Below, piece after piece: positions 33,129 to 42,133 of a stretch of 61,931 nucleotides of DNA (positions within the stretch are counted from its first letter, which is position 1; each line of letters starts with the position of its first letter). The DNA lies in NCBI RefSeq assembly GCF_000337475.1, contig NZ_AOIT01000027.1:17011-78941 (forward strand). The letters are read 5' to 3'. A model generated the notes under the pieces. That model was given only the letters and a program-made list of their open reading frames with translations, was not told the origin of the DNA and made no database searches. A program made the translations under genes and the position numbers. The DNA is from Natrinema limicola JCM 13563. GTDB taxonomy: Archaea; Halobacteriota; Halobacteria; Halobacteriales; Natrialbaceae.

Positions 33129-34613
33129 TTAGGCGAGGAAGACGTGTCGCGGCCGATCAACGAGGATGTCGCGACCGAACTCGACGGTCTCTGAGAAGGC
33201 GTCGCTGCGGAAGAACTCCATGGCGTCCTCGCGGGAGTCCCAGCGGCTGGCGATGAACATATCGTTTTCGTCCTCGCGATTGACGAGCAGGTCGGTCTTT
33301 CGGTGGCCGTCCATGTCCGCGAGCATGTCGGCGGCGTCATCGAACACGCTGGTGAAGTCGCTGCGATGCTCCGGCTTGACCGTGTAGAACATGCCCATCG
33401 TATCCCACGAGTCGTCCTCATCGTCGCCCGCCTGCCGGACGATATCAGGGAGATCCGCAAGGAAGCCGGCGGCCGTGTTCGCGGCGCGATCGGTCTCCCA
33501 GAGGCTGACGACTGCGGTCTCCGCGCCGTCGTCTCGAGGCTCGTAGACAGCCGTCTTTACGTGCGTGTCGTAGTGGTCGAAGTTCTGGCGCAGCCCGTCG
33601 ACTTCTTCGAAGAGCTCGTTGGCGTCGGCCTCGGAGTAGAGCACGACCGCGTGGATGTCCTCGCCGTGTGGCTGGCCCGCATAGACACCCTGCTCCTCGA
33701 GTTCGCTGCGGACGTCCTCGTCGTCGCCGTGTGGGCCGCCGGAGCCGCCATGGTGGCCGCTCGACTCGCCGCCGTGGTGGCCCTCGGTATCGCCGCTCGC
33801 ATGGGGGTGGCCGCCGTGTGCATCGTCTTCCTGTGGCACCGGCTCGCCCGCGAGATAGGCATCCAGATCGGTGGGATCCATCCGGCGGGCCGAGAAGAAC
33901 TGTCCGAACTCGGCAAAGCGGGAACTCGAGGGGTCGAATCGCATCTCGTAGAGCAGTTCCTTGACGTCGGTGGGGTCGTCGCCAAAGAGGGTGATGCCCC
34001 ACTCGAAGTCGTCGAAGCCGATGCTGCCGGCGATGATCTGGGTGACACGACCGGCGTAGTCCTTGCCGATTTCGCCGTGATTCGAGAGGTAGTCCGCGCG
34101 CTCGTCGAAGGGGAGCTCGTACCAGTTGTGGTCGGGCCCGCGGCGCTTGTCCATCGGGTAGAAACAGAGGAAGTCGCTGTCCGGCAGCGCTGGCTTGAGC
34201 CGGGACTCGATGTAGTTTGCGATCCCGGTATCGGCGGTTTCGCCCTCCTCGAAGTAGTCCTGAGACATATACCCGGAGACTTCTGTCACCGAGACGTAGG
34301 AGTCGGCCCGCTCGGTGAACTCGGCGAGGGCGGTGTGTTCGAACCGGCGCTCGAGCGTGTCGATGTCGGCGAGCGTCGGCCGCAGGTGCAAGACGAGCAG
34401 GTCGGCCTTGTGGCCGAGCACTGCGAACGTCGCCGACTCGCCCTCGTCGGCGTCGTCGACGCGCTCACAGGACGTGAGGTATTCCATTCCCTCGTCGATC
34501 GCCCGTTCGCGCCGTCGCTCGGGCGCGTCTCGCCAAGCGTCCCAGTCGACCGACCGGAAGTCGTGGAGAACGTACCAGCCTTCTTCGGTCTGTGGTGGTT
34601 GCCGTCGTTCCAT
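33129..34613 (-). CDS. pitA: PitA-type haem protein: chlorite dismutase-like domain fused to ABM domain
   Basis: A 494-residue fusion. The N-terminal part (about 1-250) is the chlorite dismutase/HemQ fold: EEGWYVLHDFRSVDWDAWRD, SGYMSQDYFEEGE, LCFYPMDKRRGPDHNWYELP, and YAGRVTQIIAGSIGFDDFEW. A His/Gly-rich linker (about 265-300) follows, then an antibiotic-biosynthesis-monooxygenase-like domain repeated at about 305-390 and 400-490. The haloarchaeal protein was named PitA in Haloferax volcanii, where its His-rich linker makes it bind metal-affinity resin. HemQ homologues decarboxylate coproheme to haem b; that role is likely but not proven here. Confidence 0.88.
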   Translation of the reverse strand: MERRQPPQTEEGWYVLHDFRSVDWDAWRDAPERRRERAIDEGMEYLTSCERVDDADEGESATFAVLGHKADLLVLHLRPTLADIDTLERRFEHTALAEFTERADSYVSVTEVSGYMSQDYFEEGETADTGIANYIESRLKPALPDSDFLCFYPMDKRRGPDHNWYELPFDERADYLSNHGEIGKDYAGRVTQIIAGSIGFDDFEWGITLFGDDPTDVKELLYEMRFDPSSSRFAEFGQFFSARRMDPTDLDAYLAGEPVPQEDDAHGGHPHASGDTEGHHGGESSGHHGGSGGPHGDDEDVRSELEEQGVYAGQPHGEDIHAVVLYSEADANELFEEVDGLRQNFDHYDTHVKTAVYEPRDDGAETAVVSLWETDRAANTAAGFLADLPDIVRQAGDDEDDSWDTMGMFYTVKPEHRSDFTSVFDDAADMLADMDGHRKTDLLVNREDENDMFIASRWDSREDAMEFFRSDAFSETVEFGRDILVDRPRHVFLA

Positions 34614-34750
34614 AGACGCGGGTTAGGACGGCGACGCTAAGAAGGGCCGGGTTTCTCCCCAATATCGTGTGATGATACTCCTGTCTGTGAGCGGTTGCGT
34701 ACACGGTGCGTTAGAAGCTGTTTCGTCGGCTGACCGGGCCAGCTCCGGGT

Positions 34751-36592
34751 TCAGCCCGCGAGCAGTTGCGGCCCGAACAGCAACATGAGGAAGCTGACGA
34801 GCATCGTCACGCCGATCGTGGTCGTCACAACGCGGACCATGCCACGGGTGGCGTTGATCGGGAGCCGCGAGACGATCGCTTCAGTGCTCGTTCGGAGGAT
34901 GTGCCCGCCGTCGAGCGGGAACGCCGGGATGCAGTTGAAAAAGCCGAGCTGGACGTTGATCCAGCCGGTCCAGAACAACAGGTTCGCCAGCAGGAAGATG
35001 CCCCCGTCGCCGAACGCGCCGAGTGCCCCCTGGACCTCGTAGAAGTTCTGAATCCCGCCAGTGAAGCCGGCGAAGTTGAACGGAAGCACGCCGCTGACGC
35101 CGATCACCGGCAACAGCAGTGCCACCCCGATCTTGCCGAGGAAGGTGTCTGCAACCGGGCCGAACCGCGTCTCGCTGTCGCCACCGAGCAGGCCGAGATA
35201 CTCGCCTGCGGGGTAGAGCTGGACGCCGATGTCGCTCATCGAGATGCCGGACGTTCCCGGCTGGGGCTGAATGCCGAGGAAGCCGCTGTCGGTGCGCGGA
35301 TGCTCGTCGAGGGTGACGGTGTAGGTCTCACGCTCATCGCCGAAATAGCCCTCGACGGTGACCTCCTGGCCCGGCTCGGTGTCCTCGAGCAGCCCGGCGA
35401 GAGCTCCATAGTCGTGTACCCGTTCGCCGTCGAAGTGGGTGATGACGAACGTCTCGTCGGTCGATCCGGCCTGGGACGCGAGTGGCTCGCCTTCGACGAT
35501 CGAAACCGCAGCGCCGATCGTCACCTCGCGCTCGACCCGGTCCCCATCGTTTTCGGGCTCGATCGTCAGATTGACGCGCTCGTTGTCACCGACGGTGTCG
35601 GTGAAGCCGCGTTCAGTCGCGACCGATTGCCCGTCGACCGCGCGGATCTTGTCGCCAGCAGACAGCTCTGTCGGAGTGTCGTCAGTCGCTGCGGTCACGA
35701 GCAGTGCACGATCGACCGGGACCGTCTCCTCGCCGTTGAGCTCGACACGCACCTGTTCGCCGTCGGTGGCCTCGAGCTGGTTCGCGAGGTCGCCGTTGCC
35801 CTCGACTGCGGTGTCGTTGATCGACGTGATGCGGTCGTTGGGTTCGATTCCCGCGTCGGCGGCGGGGGAACTATCCGCGACGCCGCCGACGGCAGCGCCG
35901 GGTGCGACGGCGATCGAGCCGGCGACGGGGCCAAAGAGGAGCGCGAAAGCAAGGAGCGTGATCGCGAAGTTGTTCGTGACGCCGGCGGCGAACATCCGCG
36001 TCTGGCCGCCACGGGAGGCCGCCTTGCTGCTCTCTTGATCGGGTTCGACGAACGCGCCGACGGGGAGGACGGCGAGCATTGCAACACCCATGGAGTCGAT
36101 GTCGATGTCCTCGACGCGACAGAGCAGCCCGTGGCCACCCTCGTGGACGACGAGTCCGACGAGCAGCCCGAAGACGATGCCCGGTGTGGCCGCAAGCGGC
36201 AGGAAGTCGTTGACGCCGGGGATGACGAGGACGTTGCGTGGCTGTCGAACCGCCGAGGACGACACCTGTGGCGACGAGAGCGTAACCATCGCCGCGCGGA
36301 TGAGAAACACGAACATGCTCACCATCACGACGATCGCGATGCCGACGCCGAGGTTCGACCACGCGCGCCAGAACCGCTTGGGCTGTGCGAGCCGGTCGAG
36401 CAGGGCACGGCCGCGTTTAGTGTGGAACGTGAGAATCGGCCCCTGTGTACCGATGTAGTCGGGCAGATAGCCGCCGTTTCGTAGGCTGAGGACTGCGACC
36501 CAGTAGAGGAGGAGGCCGACAAGAACCCACGTCAGCACCTCTGATCCGTAGATCTCGGGGGGTGAGACGACAGCGGGGAAACCGTGATCCAT
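34751..36592 (-). CDS. Site-2 protease-like membrane metalloprotease with PDZ domains (M50)
   Basis: A 613-residue M50 protease. The zinc motif HEGGH follows LVGLVV at about residue 150. The third ligand lies in CIPAFPLDGGHILR near 560. Between them sit about six membrane helices and an extracytoplasmic region (about 230-440) with two PDZ-like domains (GVADSSPAADAGIEPNDRIT and a second around TELSAGDKIRAVDG). Bacterial relatives (RseP, SpoIVFB) cut membrane-bound regulators. Substrate unknown here. A second, shorter site-2 protease is encoded at 42134. Confidence 0.9.
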   Translation of the reverse strand: MDHGFPAVVSPPEIYGSEVLTWVLVGLLLYWVAVLSLRNGGYLPDYIGTQGPILTFHTKRGRALLDRLAQPKRFWRAWSNLGVGIAIVVMVSMFVFLIRAAMVTLSSPQVSSSAVRQPRNVLVIPGVNDFLPLAATPGIVFGLLVGLVVHEGGHGLLCRVEDIDIDSMGVAMLAVLPVGAFVEPDQESSKAASRGGQTRMFAAGVTNNFAITLLAFALLFGPVAGSIAVAPGAAVGGVADSSPAADAGIEPNDRITSINDTAVEGNGDLANQLEATDGEQVRVELNGEETVPVDRALLVTAATDDTPTELSAGDKIRAVDGQSVATERGFTDTVGDNERVNLTIEPENDGDRVEREVTIGAAVSIVEGEPLASQAGSTDETFVITHFDGERVHDYGALAGLLEDTEPGQEVTVEGYFGDERETYTVTLDEHPRTDSGFLGIQPQPGTSGISMSDIGVQLYPAGEYLGLLGGDSETRFGPVADTFLGKIGVALLLPVIGVSGVLPFNFAGFTGGIQNFYEVQGALGAFGDGGIFLLANLLFWTGWINVQLGFFNCIPAFPLDGGHILRTSTEAIVSRLPINATRGMVRVVTTTIGVTMLVSFLMLLFGPQLLAG

Positions 36593-36762
36593 TGGTAGTG
36601 AGTCGGGCCGGCAGTCTCAAATGGCTTTTGTCTATCTCTCTCTCGGAACCGGGACTGGTCGATACCTCGAATCACGTCTTGAGTGCAGACGACTGCCCGT
36701 TGGGCCGGCTGCTGTGAGTCAGTCGGCCGGCGCTAATTGTTGGTTTGTCGTCCGGAACCGGC

Positions 36763-38451
36763 TTAGCGTTCGCGCCGGAGCCGGTCGACGACGAACTCCT
36801 GATCGACTTTCGCGAGGAAGGGACCGAGTTTCGGGCCCTGGTCTTCGTCGAAGAACAGCCGGTAGCCAGCCCCGAAGAAGTCGCCGACATCGACGTCGTT
36901 GCGCTTCGCGGCTTCGTAAATCTCGCCCTGAATCTCGTCGGGCTCGTGGCCCTCCTCGATGAAGTCGGCCAGTTCTGCGAGCGCGGCTTCGGTGTCCGCA
37001 TCGAAGTCGTGGGCCGGAATCTCGCTGCGCTTGAGCTCGTAATCGAACTCGTTGCCGGTTCGGCGCGCCCAGTTGCGGGCCCGCTCGACCCGCTTTAGGG
37101 CCCCCTCGACGGCCCACTCGGGTGCGCCGTCGGGGATGTGACCCTCGCGGCGAGCGATCTCCTCGCGCAGGTCAGGATCGTCGGTCATCCCGAGCACCGC
37201 GGCGAAGGTGTACGGCAGTCGAATGCGCGCTTCGCGTGGCTCCTCGACCACGAAGGGATAGACACGCTCGGCGAAGGCCTGCTCGTCCTCGTCGGCGTCG
37301 ATCTCGCCGAAGTAGCTCGCCTCGAGCCGGTCGAACTCGTCGACCAGCTGATCGAGCCGTTCGATGCTGAAGTCCCGGGCCTTCGAGGGGTCTTTCGCGA
37401 AGAAATAGCGCAGCACTTCGGGCTCTAAGAGTTCGAGCACGTCAGAGACGAGGATGACGTTCCCCGCAGAGGAGGAGAAGGGCTCGCCCTCGAGGGTGAA
37501 CCACTCGTAGACCATCGGCACCGGCGGCTCGATCTCGAGGACGTTCCGGGCGACGTCTTGGCCGCTTGGCCAGGAGCCTTCGGCGTGGTCCTTCCCGAAG
37601 GGTTCGAAATCGACGCCGAGCAGTTGCCACTGGGCGGGCCACTCGAAGCGCCAAGGCAACTTGCCCTCGCGCAGCGTCGCCGTCCCCTCGTGGCCACAGC
37701 CGTCGATCGTCTGATCGCCGGCGTCCATGTCGGTACAGCGGTAGTCGACGGTTCCGGCGTCGGCGTCGACGCTCGTGACCGTCTCGGTGATCTTGCCACA
37801 CTCCTCGCAGATCGGGTTGAAGGGAACGTAGTCCTCGTCGACTTTGTCCTGGTACTGCGAGAGGACCTCGCGGGCGCGATCCTGATGCTCGAGGACGAAG
37901 CGGGTGACGTCCTCGAGGTCACCGGACTCGTAGAGTTCGGTGTTCGAGACCAGCTCGATCGGCACGTTGACAGCGTCGGCGCTGTTCTGGATAATGGTCG
38001 AGAAGTGGTCGCCATAGGAGTCACAGCAGCCGAAGGGGTCCGGAATGTCGGTGTAGGGTGCGCCCAGGTTCCGGCCGAGTGCGCCGGCGTCGACCTCGCC
38101 GAGATCGACGAGGTTCCCCTCTAAGTCACAGAGGGTCCGGGGCAGCCCCCGGAGTGGGTCGCGGTCGTCGGCAGTGAAGACCTGCCGGACCTCGTAGCCG
38201 CGGTCGCGAAGGACTTCAGCGACGTAGTAGCCGCGCATGATCTCGTTGACGTTGCCAAGGTGGGGAACGCCCGAGGGCGAGATGCCGCCCTTGATCACGA
38301 TCGGCTCCTCGGGATTTCGCTCCTCGACACGATCAGCAACGGTGTCGGCCCAGAAGGCATGCCGCGTCTCGCTGGCTTCCTCACGCTGGAGCGTGTAGGG
38401 GCTGATCGCCTCCGACTCCGGCGTGTCGTCCGTGTCGCCGTCGGCGCTCAT
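36763..38451 (-). CDS. lysS: Lysyl-tRNA synthetase, class I
   Basis: A 562-residue class I LysRS, the archaeal type unrelated to the class II enzyme. The HIGH-like motif reads PSGVPHLGNVNE and the KMSKS-like loop reads GEPFSSSAGNVI. A zinc knuckle CEECGKI and a CRC-free downstream GCGHEG lie in the insertion. It charges tRNA-Lys in the cytoplasm. Its ATG overlaps the stop of pyrH (ATGA), so pyrH and lysS are translationally coupled. Confidence 0.95.
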   Translation of the reverse strand: MSADGDTDDTPESEAISPYTLQREEASETRHAFWADTVADRVEERNPEEPIVIKGGISPSGVPHLGNVNEIMRGYYVAEVLRDRGYEVRQVFTADDRDPLRGLPRTLCDLEGNLVDLGEVDAGALGRNLGAPYTDIPDPFGCCDSYGDHFSTIIQNSADAVNVPIELVSNTELYESGDLEDVTRFVLEHQDRAREVLSQYQDKVDEDYVPFNPICEECGKITETVTSVDADAGTVDYRCTDMDAGDQTIDGCGHEGTATLREGKLPWRFEWPAQWQLLGVDFEPFGKDHAEGSWPSGQDVARNVLEIEPPVPMVYEWFTLEGEPFSSSAGNVILVSDVLELLEPEVLRYFFAKDPSKARDFSIERLDQLVDEFDRLEASYFGEIDADEDEQAFAERVYPFVVEEPREARIRLPYTFAAVLGMTDDPDLREEIARREGHIPDGAPEWAVEGALKRVERARNWARRTGNEFDYELKRSEIPAHDFDADTEAALAELADFIEEGHEPDEIQGEIYEAAKRNDVDVGDFFGAGYRLFFDEDQGPKLGPFLAKVDQEFVVDRLRRER

Positions 38452-39173
38452 TGGTCGTCGCTCGCCCAGTAGGTCGGTTCCGCGCCGGCGCTGTCGGGAA
38501 GGATGTCGGTGCCGCCGTGTTCTCCGTGGCGAACGGCGCGTGCGATCCGGTCGGGATCGGTGCCGTCGAGGACGATCGTCCGCATCCCCGAGCGCTCGAT
38601 GATCTTTGCCGCCAGCAGGTCGACGGGCGCGGAGGCTCCGGCGTTCATCTCGAGGCCGGCGATAACGTCGACCAGTTCCGTCGCGGAGAGTTCGTCGTAC
38701 TTGATCGCGTCGTCGTCCTCGTTCGGGTCGGTGCTGTAGACGCCGGGGACGCTTGTCGCGTAGACGAGCAGGTCGGCGTCGATGTACTCCGCCAGTGCGG
38801 CCCCGACGGCGTCGGTGGTCTGGGCCGGTGCGACGCCGCCCATGACGCAGATATCGTCTCTGCGGAGTGCTTCGCTTGCCTCCTCGTAATCCAGTGCGGG
38901 CGCGGTCACGGACTCCTCGCTCAGTGCAGCGATGAGCAGCCGGGCGTTGAGTCGAGTGACGTCGATCCCGAGTTGGTCGAGTTCGATCTCGTTGGCCCCG
39001 AGGTTCCGTGCAGCAGAGATGTATTCGCGAGCGACACCGCCACCCCCGATGACGGCACCGATTCGACAGCCCTCGTCGATGAGGTCTTCGATGACGGCCG
39101 CGTGCTCGGCTACCCGGTCCGCGCCGGGTTCGGGCACGAGGACGCTTCCGCCGATAGAGACGACCACTTTCAT
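38448..39173 (-). CDS. pyrH: Uridylate kinase, archaeal type
   Basis: A 241-residue amino-acid-kinase-fold enzyme converting UMP to UDP with ATP. It starts MKVVVSIGGSVLVPEPGADR (phosphate loop), with AVIGGGGVAREYI, a metal/UMP loop DLLVYATSVPGVYSTDPNED and APVDLLAAKIIERSGMRT. Archaeal PyrH is hexameric. The start is set by the conserved first strand; a 30-residue upstream extension is spurious. First gene of the pyrH-lysS pair. Confidence 0.95.
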   Translation of the reverse strand: MKVVVSIGGSVLVPEPGADRVAEHAAVIEDLIDEGCRIGAVIGGGGVAREYISAARNLGANEIELDQLGIDVTRLNARLLIAALSEESVTAPALDYEEASEALRRDDICVMGGVAPAQTTDAVGAALAEYIDADLLVYATSVPGVYSTDPNEDDDAIKYDELSATELVDVIAGLEMNAGASAPVDLLAAKIIERSGMRTIVLDGTDPDRIARAVRHGEHGGTDILPDSAGAEPTYWASDDQ

Positions 39174-39288
39174 ACTACCCCGGTGTAGCGGAGTTGCTAT
39201 CTTAAGGGTTGCCAACTGCCCGGACGGCATGGTGACACACCCCTCGAGCCGCGAATCGGTATCGACCCTTCCCGTCGATTCGAGCCAG

Positions 39289-40350
39289 CTACGCCTCGAG
39301 CGAGAGGACGAGCGCATCACCGTCCCGGTCGAACGCGGTCCCGAACGGTGCTGAGAGGGTCCGCATCCGTTTACGGGACCACTCGGCCGCCTCCGAACTC
39401 GCCTCGCCCACCGCACAGTCGTCGATCTCGGTCGGGTGCAATCGGAGCTCGAGCGGGTCGCCGTCGGCGGTCACCGAGAGGACGAACAGAAAGCTTCGGT
39501 CGTTTCGCAACTCGGGGTCGACCCGGTAATCGTCGACGAAATCCCCGGCGTCGTAGATGATCGGACACCCCTCGTGAACCTCGATCGCCTGGAAGACGTG
39601 GGCGCTGTGGCCGTGCACGATGTCGACGCCTTCTTCGACCAGCCAGCGGCCGAACTCGCGGAACGAGTCGGGCGGCGTCGTGACCATGTTCGGCCCCCAG
39701 TGCAGCGAGGCGACGAGCAAGTTCGGACTCGTCTCGCGTGCGCGCTCGAGGGCCTCGCGAACGCGTCGGTGCGTCTCCGCGTCGTCGACAACGTCGTCGG
39801 ACTGTGTCCGACTGCTCGAGTCGCGTCGCGACTCGCTAATCTCGATCCAGGCCGTTCCCGGCGAATCCTCGCCGGCGGCGTACTCTGGCGTGTTGTCGGT
39901 CAGTCCGATCACTGCGATCTCGAGGTCGTCGCTGTCTGCATTCGAGTCCTCGAGCGTCCGAACTGCGGGCTCGAGCGCCTCGTCGATCGTCTCGCCAGCA
40001 CCTGTGTGAGCGATGTCGGCCTCGTCGAGCGCGTCCAGAGTATCCCGCAGCGCCACTTCCTCGTAGTCGAGAATGTGGTTGTTCGCCAGCGTACAGACGT
40101 CGACCCCGGCGTGCTCGAGTGCGGGAATCGCCCAGTCGGGGTCGGCCCGGAAGTGAAACGGTCGGTAGGTACGTTGCCACTGCTGGCCGCGCGTCGAGAG
40201 ACAACACTCGAGGTTGATCACCAGCCCGTCGAGATTGTGCAGGCGCTCGAGGACTGGTCCCCACACTGCGTCGACGGAGCGACGGCGCTGGCGGTCGTTG
40301 ACGACTCGCCCGAGCATGACGTCACCGGTAAAGCCGATCCGAAGGACCAT
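39289..40350 (-). CDS. CapA-family protein (metallophosphatase-like)
   Basis: A 353-residue protein of the PGA_cap family. Landmarks: RIGFTGDVMLGRVVNDRQR at the start, VINLECCLS, VCTLANNHILDYE, LLVASLHWGPN, VDIVHGHSAHVFQ and IIYDAGDFVDDYRVDPE. These match the metal-binding sites of calcineurin-like CapA/PgsA proteins, which in bacteria assemble poly-gamma-glutamate capsules. Here the protein lacks a signal peptide or membrane anchor and has no pgsBC neighbours, so a cytoplasmic hydrolase role is as likely. Divergent from moaE. Confidence 0.82.
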   Translation of the reverse strand: MVLRIGFTGDVMLGRVVNDRQRRRSVDAVWGPVLERLHNLDGLVINLECCLSTRGQQWQRTYRPFHFRADPDWAIPALEHAGVDVCTLANNHILDYEEVALRDTLDALDEADIAHTGAGETIDEALEPAVRTLEDSNADSDDLEIAVIGLTDNTPEYAAGEDSPGTAWIEISESRRDSSSRTQSDDVVDDAETHRRVREALERARETSPNLLVASLHWGPNMVTTPPDSFREFGRWLVEEGVDIVHGHSAHVFQAIEVHEGCPIIYDAGDFVDDYRVDPELRNDRSFLFVLSVTADGDPLELRLHPTEIDDCAVGEASSEAAEWSRKRMRTLSAPFGTAFDRDGDALVLSLEA

Positions 40351-40455
40351 GGCCGCATCTACGGGTGCTGTGTGCAAAGATTTCACACCCGCGATCAACT
40401 GCCGGTTCTCGCGACCGGCGATAGCTACAAACCCTGAGCCGACCATGTCTCGGAC

Positions 40456-41313
40456 ATGTACGTACTCGGTGTCCGGAAGGCGGGAGCCGACCACGATACG
40501 CTCGAGGCGGTCGTCGATCGGATCGTCGATCGGCTCTCCGAACGCGGGCGCGTCGGCGTCGTCAGATACGATGCGACGATCGCCGATGGAACCCATGCAC
40601 GCGAATCGCTCACGTTCGACGAGGGCATCACCACGGTCGGTGGCGACGTAACCTACGACCTCGGCGTCGACGGCGACTGGACTGCCTCGGGAACGGGGAT
40701 GTCTGTCGGTGACGCACTCGATAGCCTCGCGACTGACTGTGACTATGCAGTCGTCATTGGCGTGCCGACGCTGCAGTATCCCTCGGTCGTTGTCGGATCG
40801 TCCAGCGCTGCCGACGAAATCGACGACAAGACGATTGCGACCGTCGACGGGCCCGGCGACCTCCCACTCGAGGACCTCGTGACGGTCCTCGAGTCGGCCG
40901 AGCCCCACGAGACCCTCGAGTCGCTGGTGACACGTCTCAAACGATCGCCGCGGGCCGACCGTGCCGGTGCGATCGCGACGTTCACCGGACGGGTCCGCGC
41001 GAAAGACAGCGCCGATGACGCGCGCACACAGTATCTCGAGTTCGAGAAGTACGACGGCGTCGCCGACGAGCGGATGGCAGCCCTCGAAACCGACCTCGAG
41101 GCGCGAGACGGCGTCTTCGACGTCGAACTCTATCATCGGACGGGGATCGTCGAAGACGGCGACGACATCGTCTTCGTGGTAGTGCTGGCAGGCCACCGAG
41201 AAGAGGCATTCCGGACCGTCGAAGACGGGATCAATCGTCTGAAAGACGAAGTGCCGCTGTTCAAAAAGGAGGTCACCGTCGAAGACGAGTTCTGGGTCCA
41301 CGAACGATCCTGA
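40456..41313 (+). CDS. moaE: Molybdopterin synthase catalytic subunit MoaE with N-terminal extension
   Basis: 285 residues. The C-terminal 140 are MoaE: GAIATFTGRVRAKD, TQYLEFEKYDGVADERMA, LYHRTGIVEDGDDIVFVVV, AGHREEAFRTVEDGINRLKD and the catalytic Lys in VPLFKKEV. It inserts dithiolene sulphur into precursor Z with MoaD-like SAMP partners that UbaA activates. The N-terminal 140 residues (MYVLGVRKAGADHDTLEAVV onward) look like a MobB-type domain without its P-loop. The extension resembles other haloarchaeal MoaE proteins by recall. Confidence 0.9.
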   Translation: MYVLGVRKAGADHDTLEAVVDRIVDRLSERGRVGVVRYDATIADGTHARESLTFDEGITTVGGDVTYDLGVDGDWTASGTGMSVGDALDSLATDCDYAVVIGVPTLQYPSVVVGSSSAADEIDDKTIATVDGPGDLPLEDLVTVLESAEPHETLESLVTRLKRSPRADRAGAIATFTGRVRAKDSADDARTQYLEFEKYDGVADERMAALETDLEARDGVFDVELYHRTGIVEDGDDIVFVVVLAGHREEAFRTVEDGINRLKDEVPLFKKEVTVEDEFWVHERS

Positions 41314-41533
41314 CTGTTATATTCGTTTGTCGAGATGGTTGAAATATCGAAACAGTATCGACAGAGGACATTGTCTACCTCGTGATCGTAACAACCGAGA
41401 TAATATATTAGCAGCTGTTTTAAAACGTCTCGAGCGCTCTCATCCGTTTATTAATCGTTTTTTATCGAGGGCTGAAACACTGCTTACCCCCCAGATAACT
41501 GAACACAATCGAAACGTCGCGAATCATCCTTCC

Positions 41534-41540
41534 TTTATAA
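41534..41540 (+). promoter_or_regulatory. TATA box before the DUF7123-like gene
   Basis: TTTATAA 30 bases before the ATG. An AAGGAG lies at 41555-41560, 9 bases before the ATG, a Shine-Dalgarno that may decide the start. Upstream (41314-41530) is an AT-rich spacer without a gene. Confidence 0.5.
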
Positions 41541-41569
41541 CAGGTATCGGCCACAAGGAGTGACTGTCG

Positions 41570-41812
41570 ATGAGTACGACTGCCCACCCCTCCACGGAAA
41601 GCAAGGAAAGCCGCCTGAAACGCTATCTGCGCGAACGTGCCGAAGACGACGGCGAGCTGTACTTCAAAGGTAAGTTCATCGCAGACGACGTCGGAATGTC
41701 GCCCAAAGAGATCGGCGCGCTGATGGCTAAGCTCTCCGGCTCCGTTTCCGACCTCGAGATCGAGAAGTGGTCGTACACGAGCGCGACGACGTGGCGCGTC
41801 GCACCCGCCTAA
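41570..41812 (+). CDS. DUF7123-like small protein
   Basis: An 80-residue protein resembling a winged helix: SRLKRYLRERAEDDGELYFK, GKFIADDVGMSPKEIGALMA and KWSYTSATTWRVAPA. Conserved in haloarchaea by recall, probably DNA-binding, role unknown. It has both a TATA box and a Shine-Dalgarno-like AAGGAG. Confidence 0.75.
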   Translation: MSTTAHPSTESKESRLKRYLRERAEDDGELYFKGKFIADDVGMSPKEIGALMAKLSGSVSDLEIEKWSYTSATTWRVAPA

Positions 41813-41980
41813 CACGCATTTGACTGATTTGACTGGCGAGATCGGATCGCTCGACTGACCGTCCCCGCTCGTTCTCCATTTCCCTCGGTGTGAGCGATAC
41901 ATGAGTATCGTGGCCGTGTTCGTCGTGGTCACGGGCTGTGACCGCTTGGGACCTCGTCTGGTGCCGACTGATCGCATGCT

Positions 41981-42063
41981 TCATACGGTCTGCTATCCCG
42001 ATGTCCTGGTGGGACCGCACTGCGGTCGCGGCCGGCCGGCACTGACTGACAGCAGACGTATCA
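41981..42063. repeat. Palindromic interspersed element, copy B (83 bp)
   Basis: Opposite orientation to copy A at 6423-6507. Inverted ends at 41981-41997 and 42048-42063. Central stem GACCGCA (42013-42019) and TGCGGTC (42021-42027) around a single C. Relative to copy A one C-G pair is replaced by A-T on both sides, a compensatory change. Confidence 0.6.
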
Positions 42064-42105
42064 AATCCGCTTCAGGGAAACGGAGACCCCTGCCGACGGC
42101 AGTCG

Positions 42106-42113
42106 ATTTATAC
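42106..42113 (+). promoter_or_regulatory. TATA box of the second site-2 protease gene
   Basis: ATTTATAC centred about 25 bases before the ATG at 42134. Confidence 0.5.
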
Positions 42114-42133
42114 CCGACGAGAATGAACCACGT

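Larger units (their letters stand above)
41813..42133. other. Gene-free stretch with palindromic element B and M50 promoter
   Basis: 321 bases. They contain the palindromic element at 41981-42063 and a TATA box (ATTTATAC, 42106-42113) placed about 25 bases before the ATG of the M50 gene. Nothing else is seen. Confidence 0.5.

Noticed and set aside
33303-34640. 445-codon plus-strand frame opposite the PitA-type gene
   Set aside because: Antisense shadow of a recognised gene.
34766-36484. 572-codon plus-strand frame opposite the M50 protease gene
   Set aside because: Antisense shadow; Glu/Arg-rich low-complexity translation, while the minus strand has HEGGH and LDGGH motifs.
41327-41563. 78-codon frame in the AT-rich gap after moaE
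   Set aside because: Begins with TTG, is basic, and runs into the promoter of the next gene; no conserved features.
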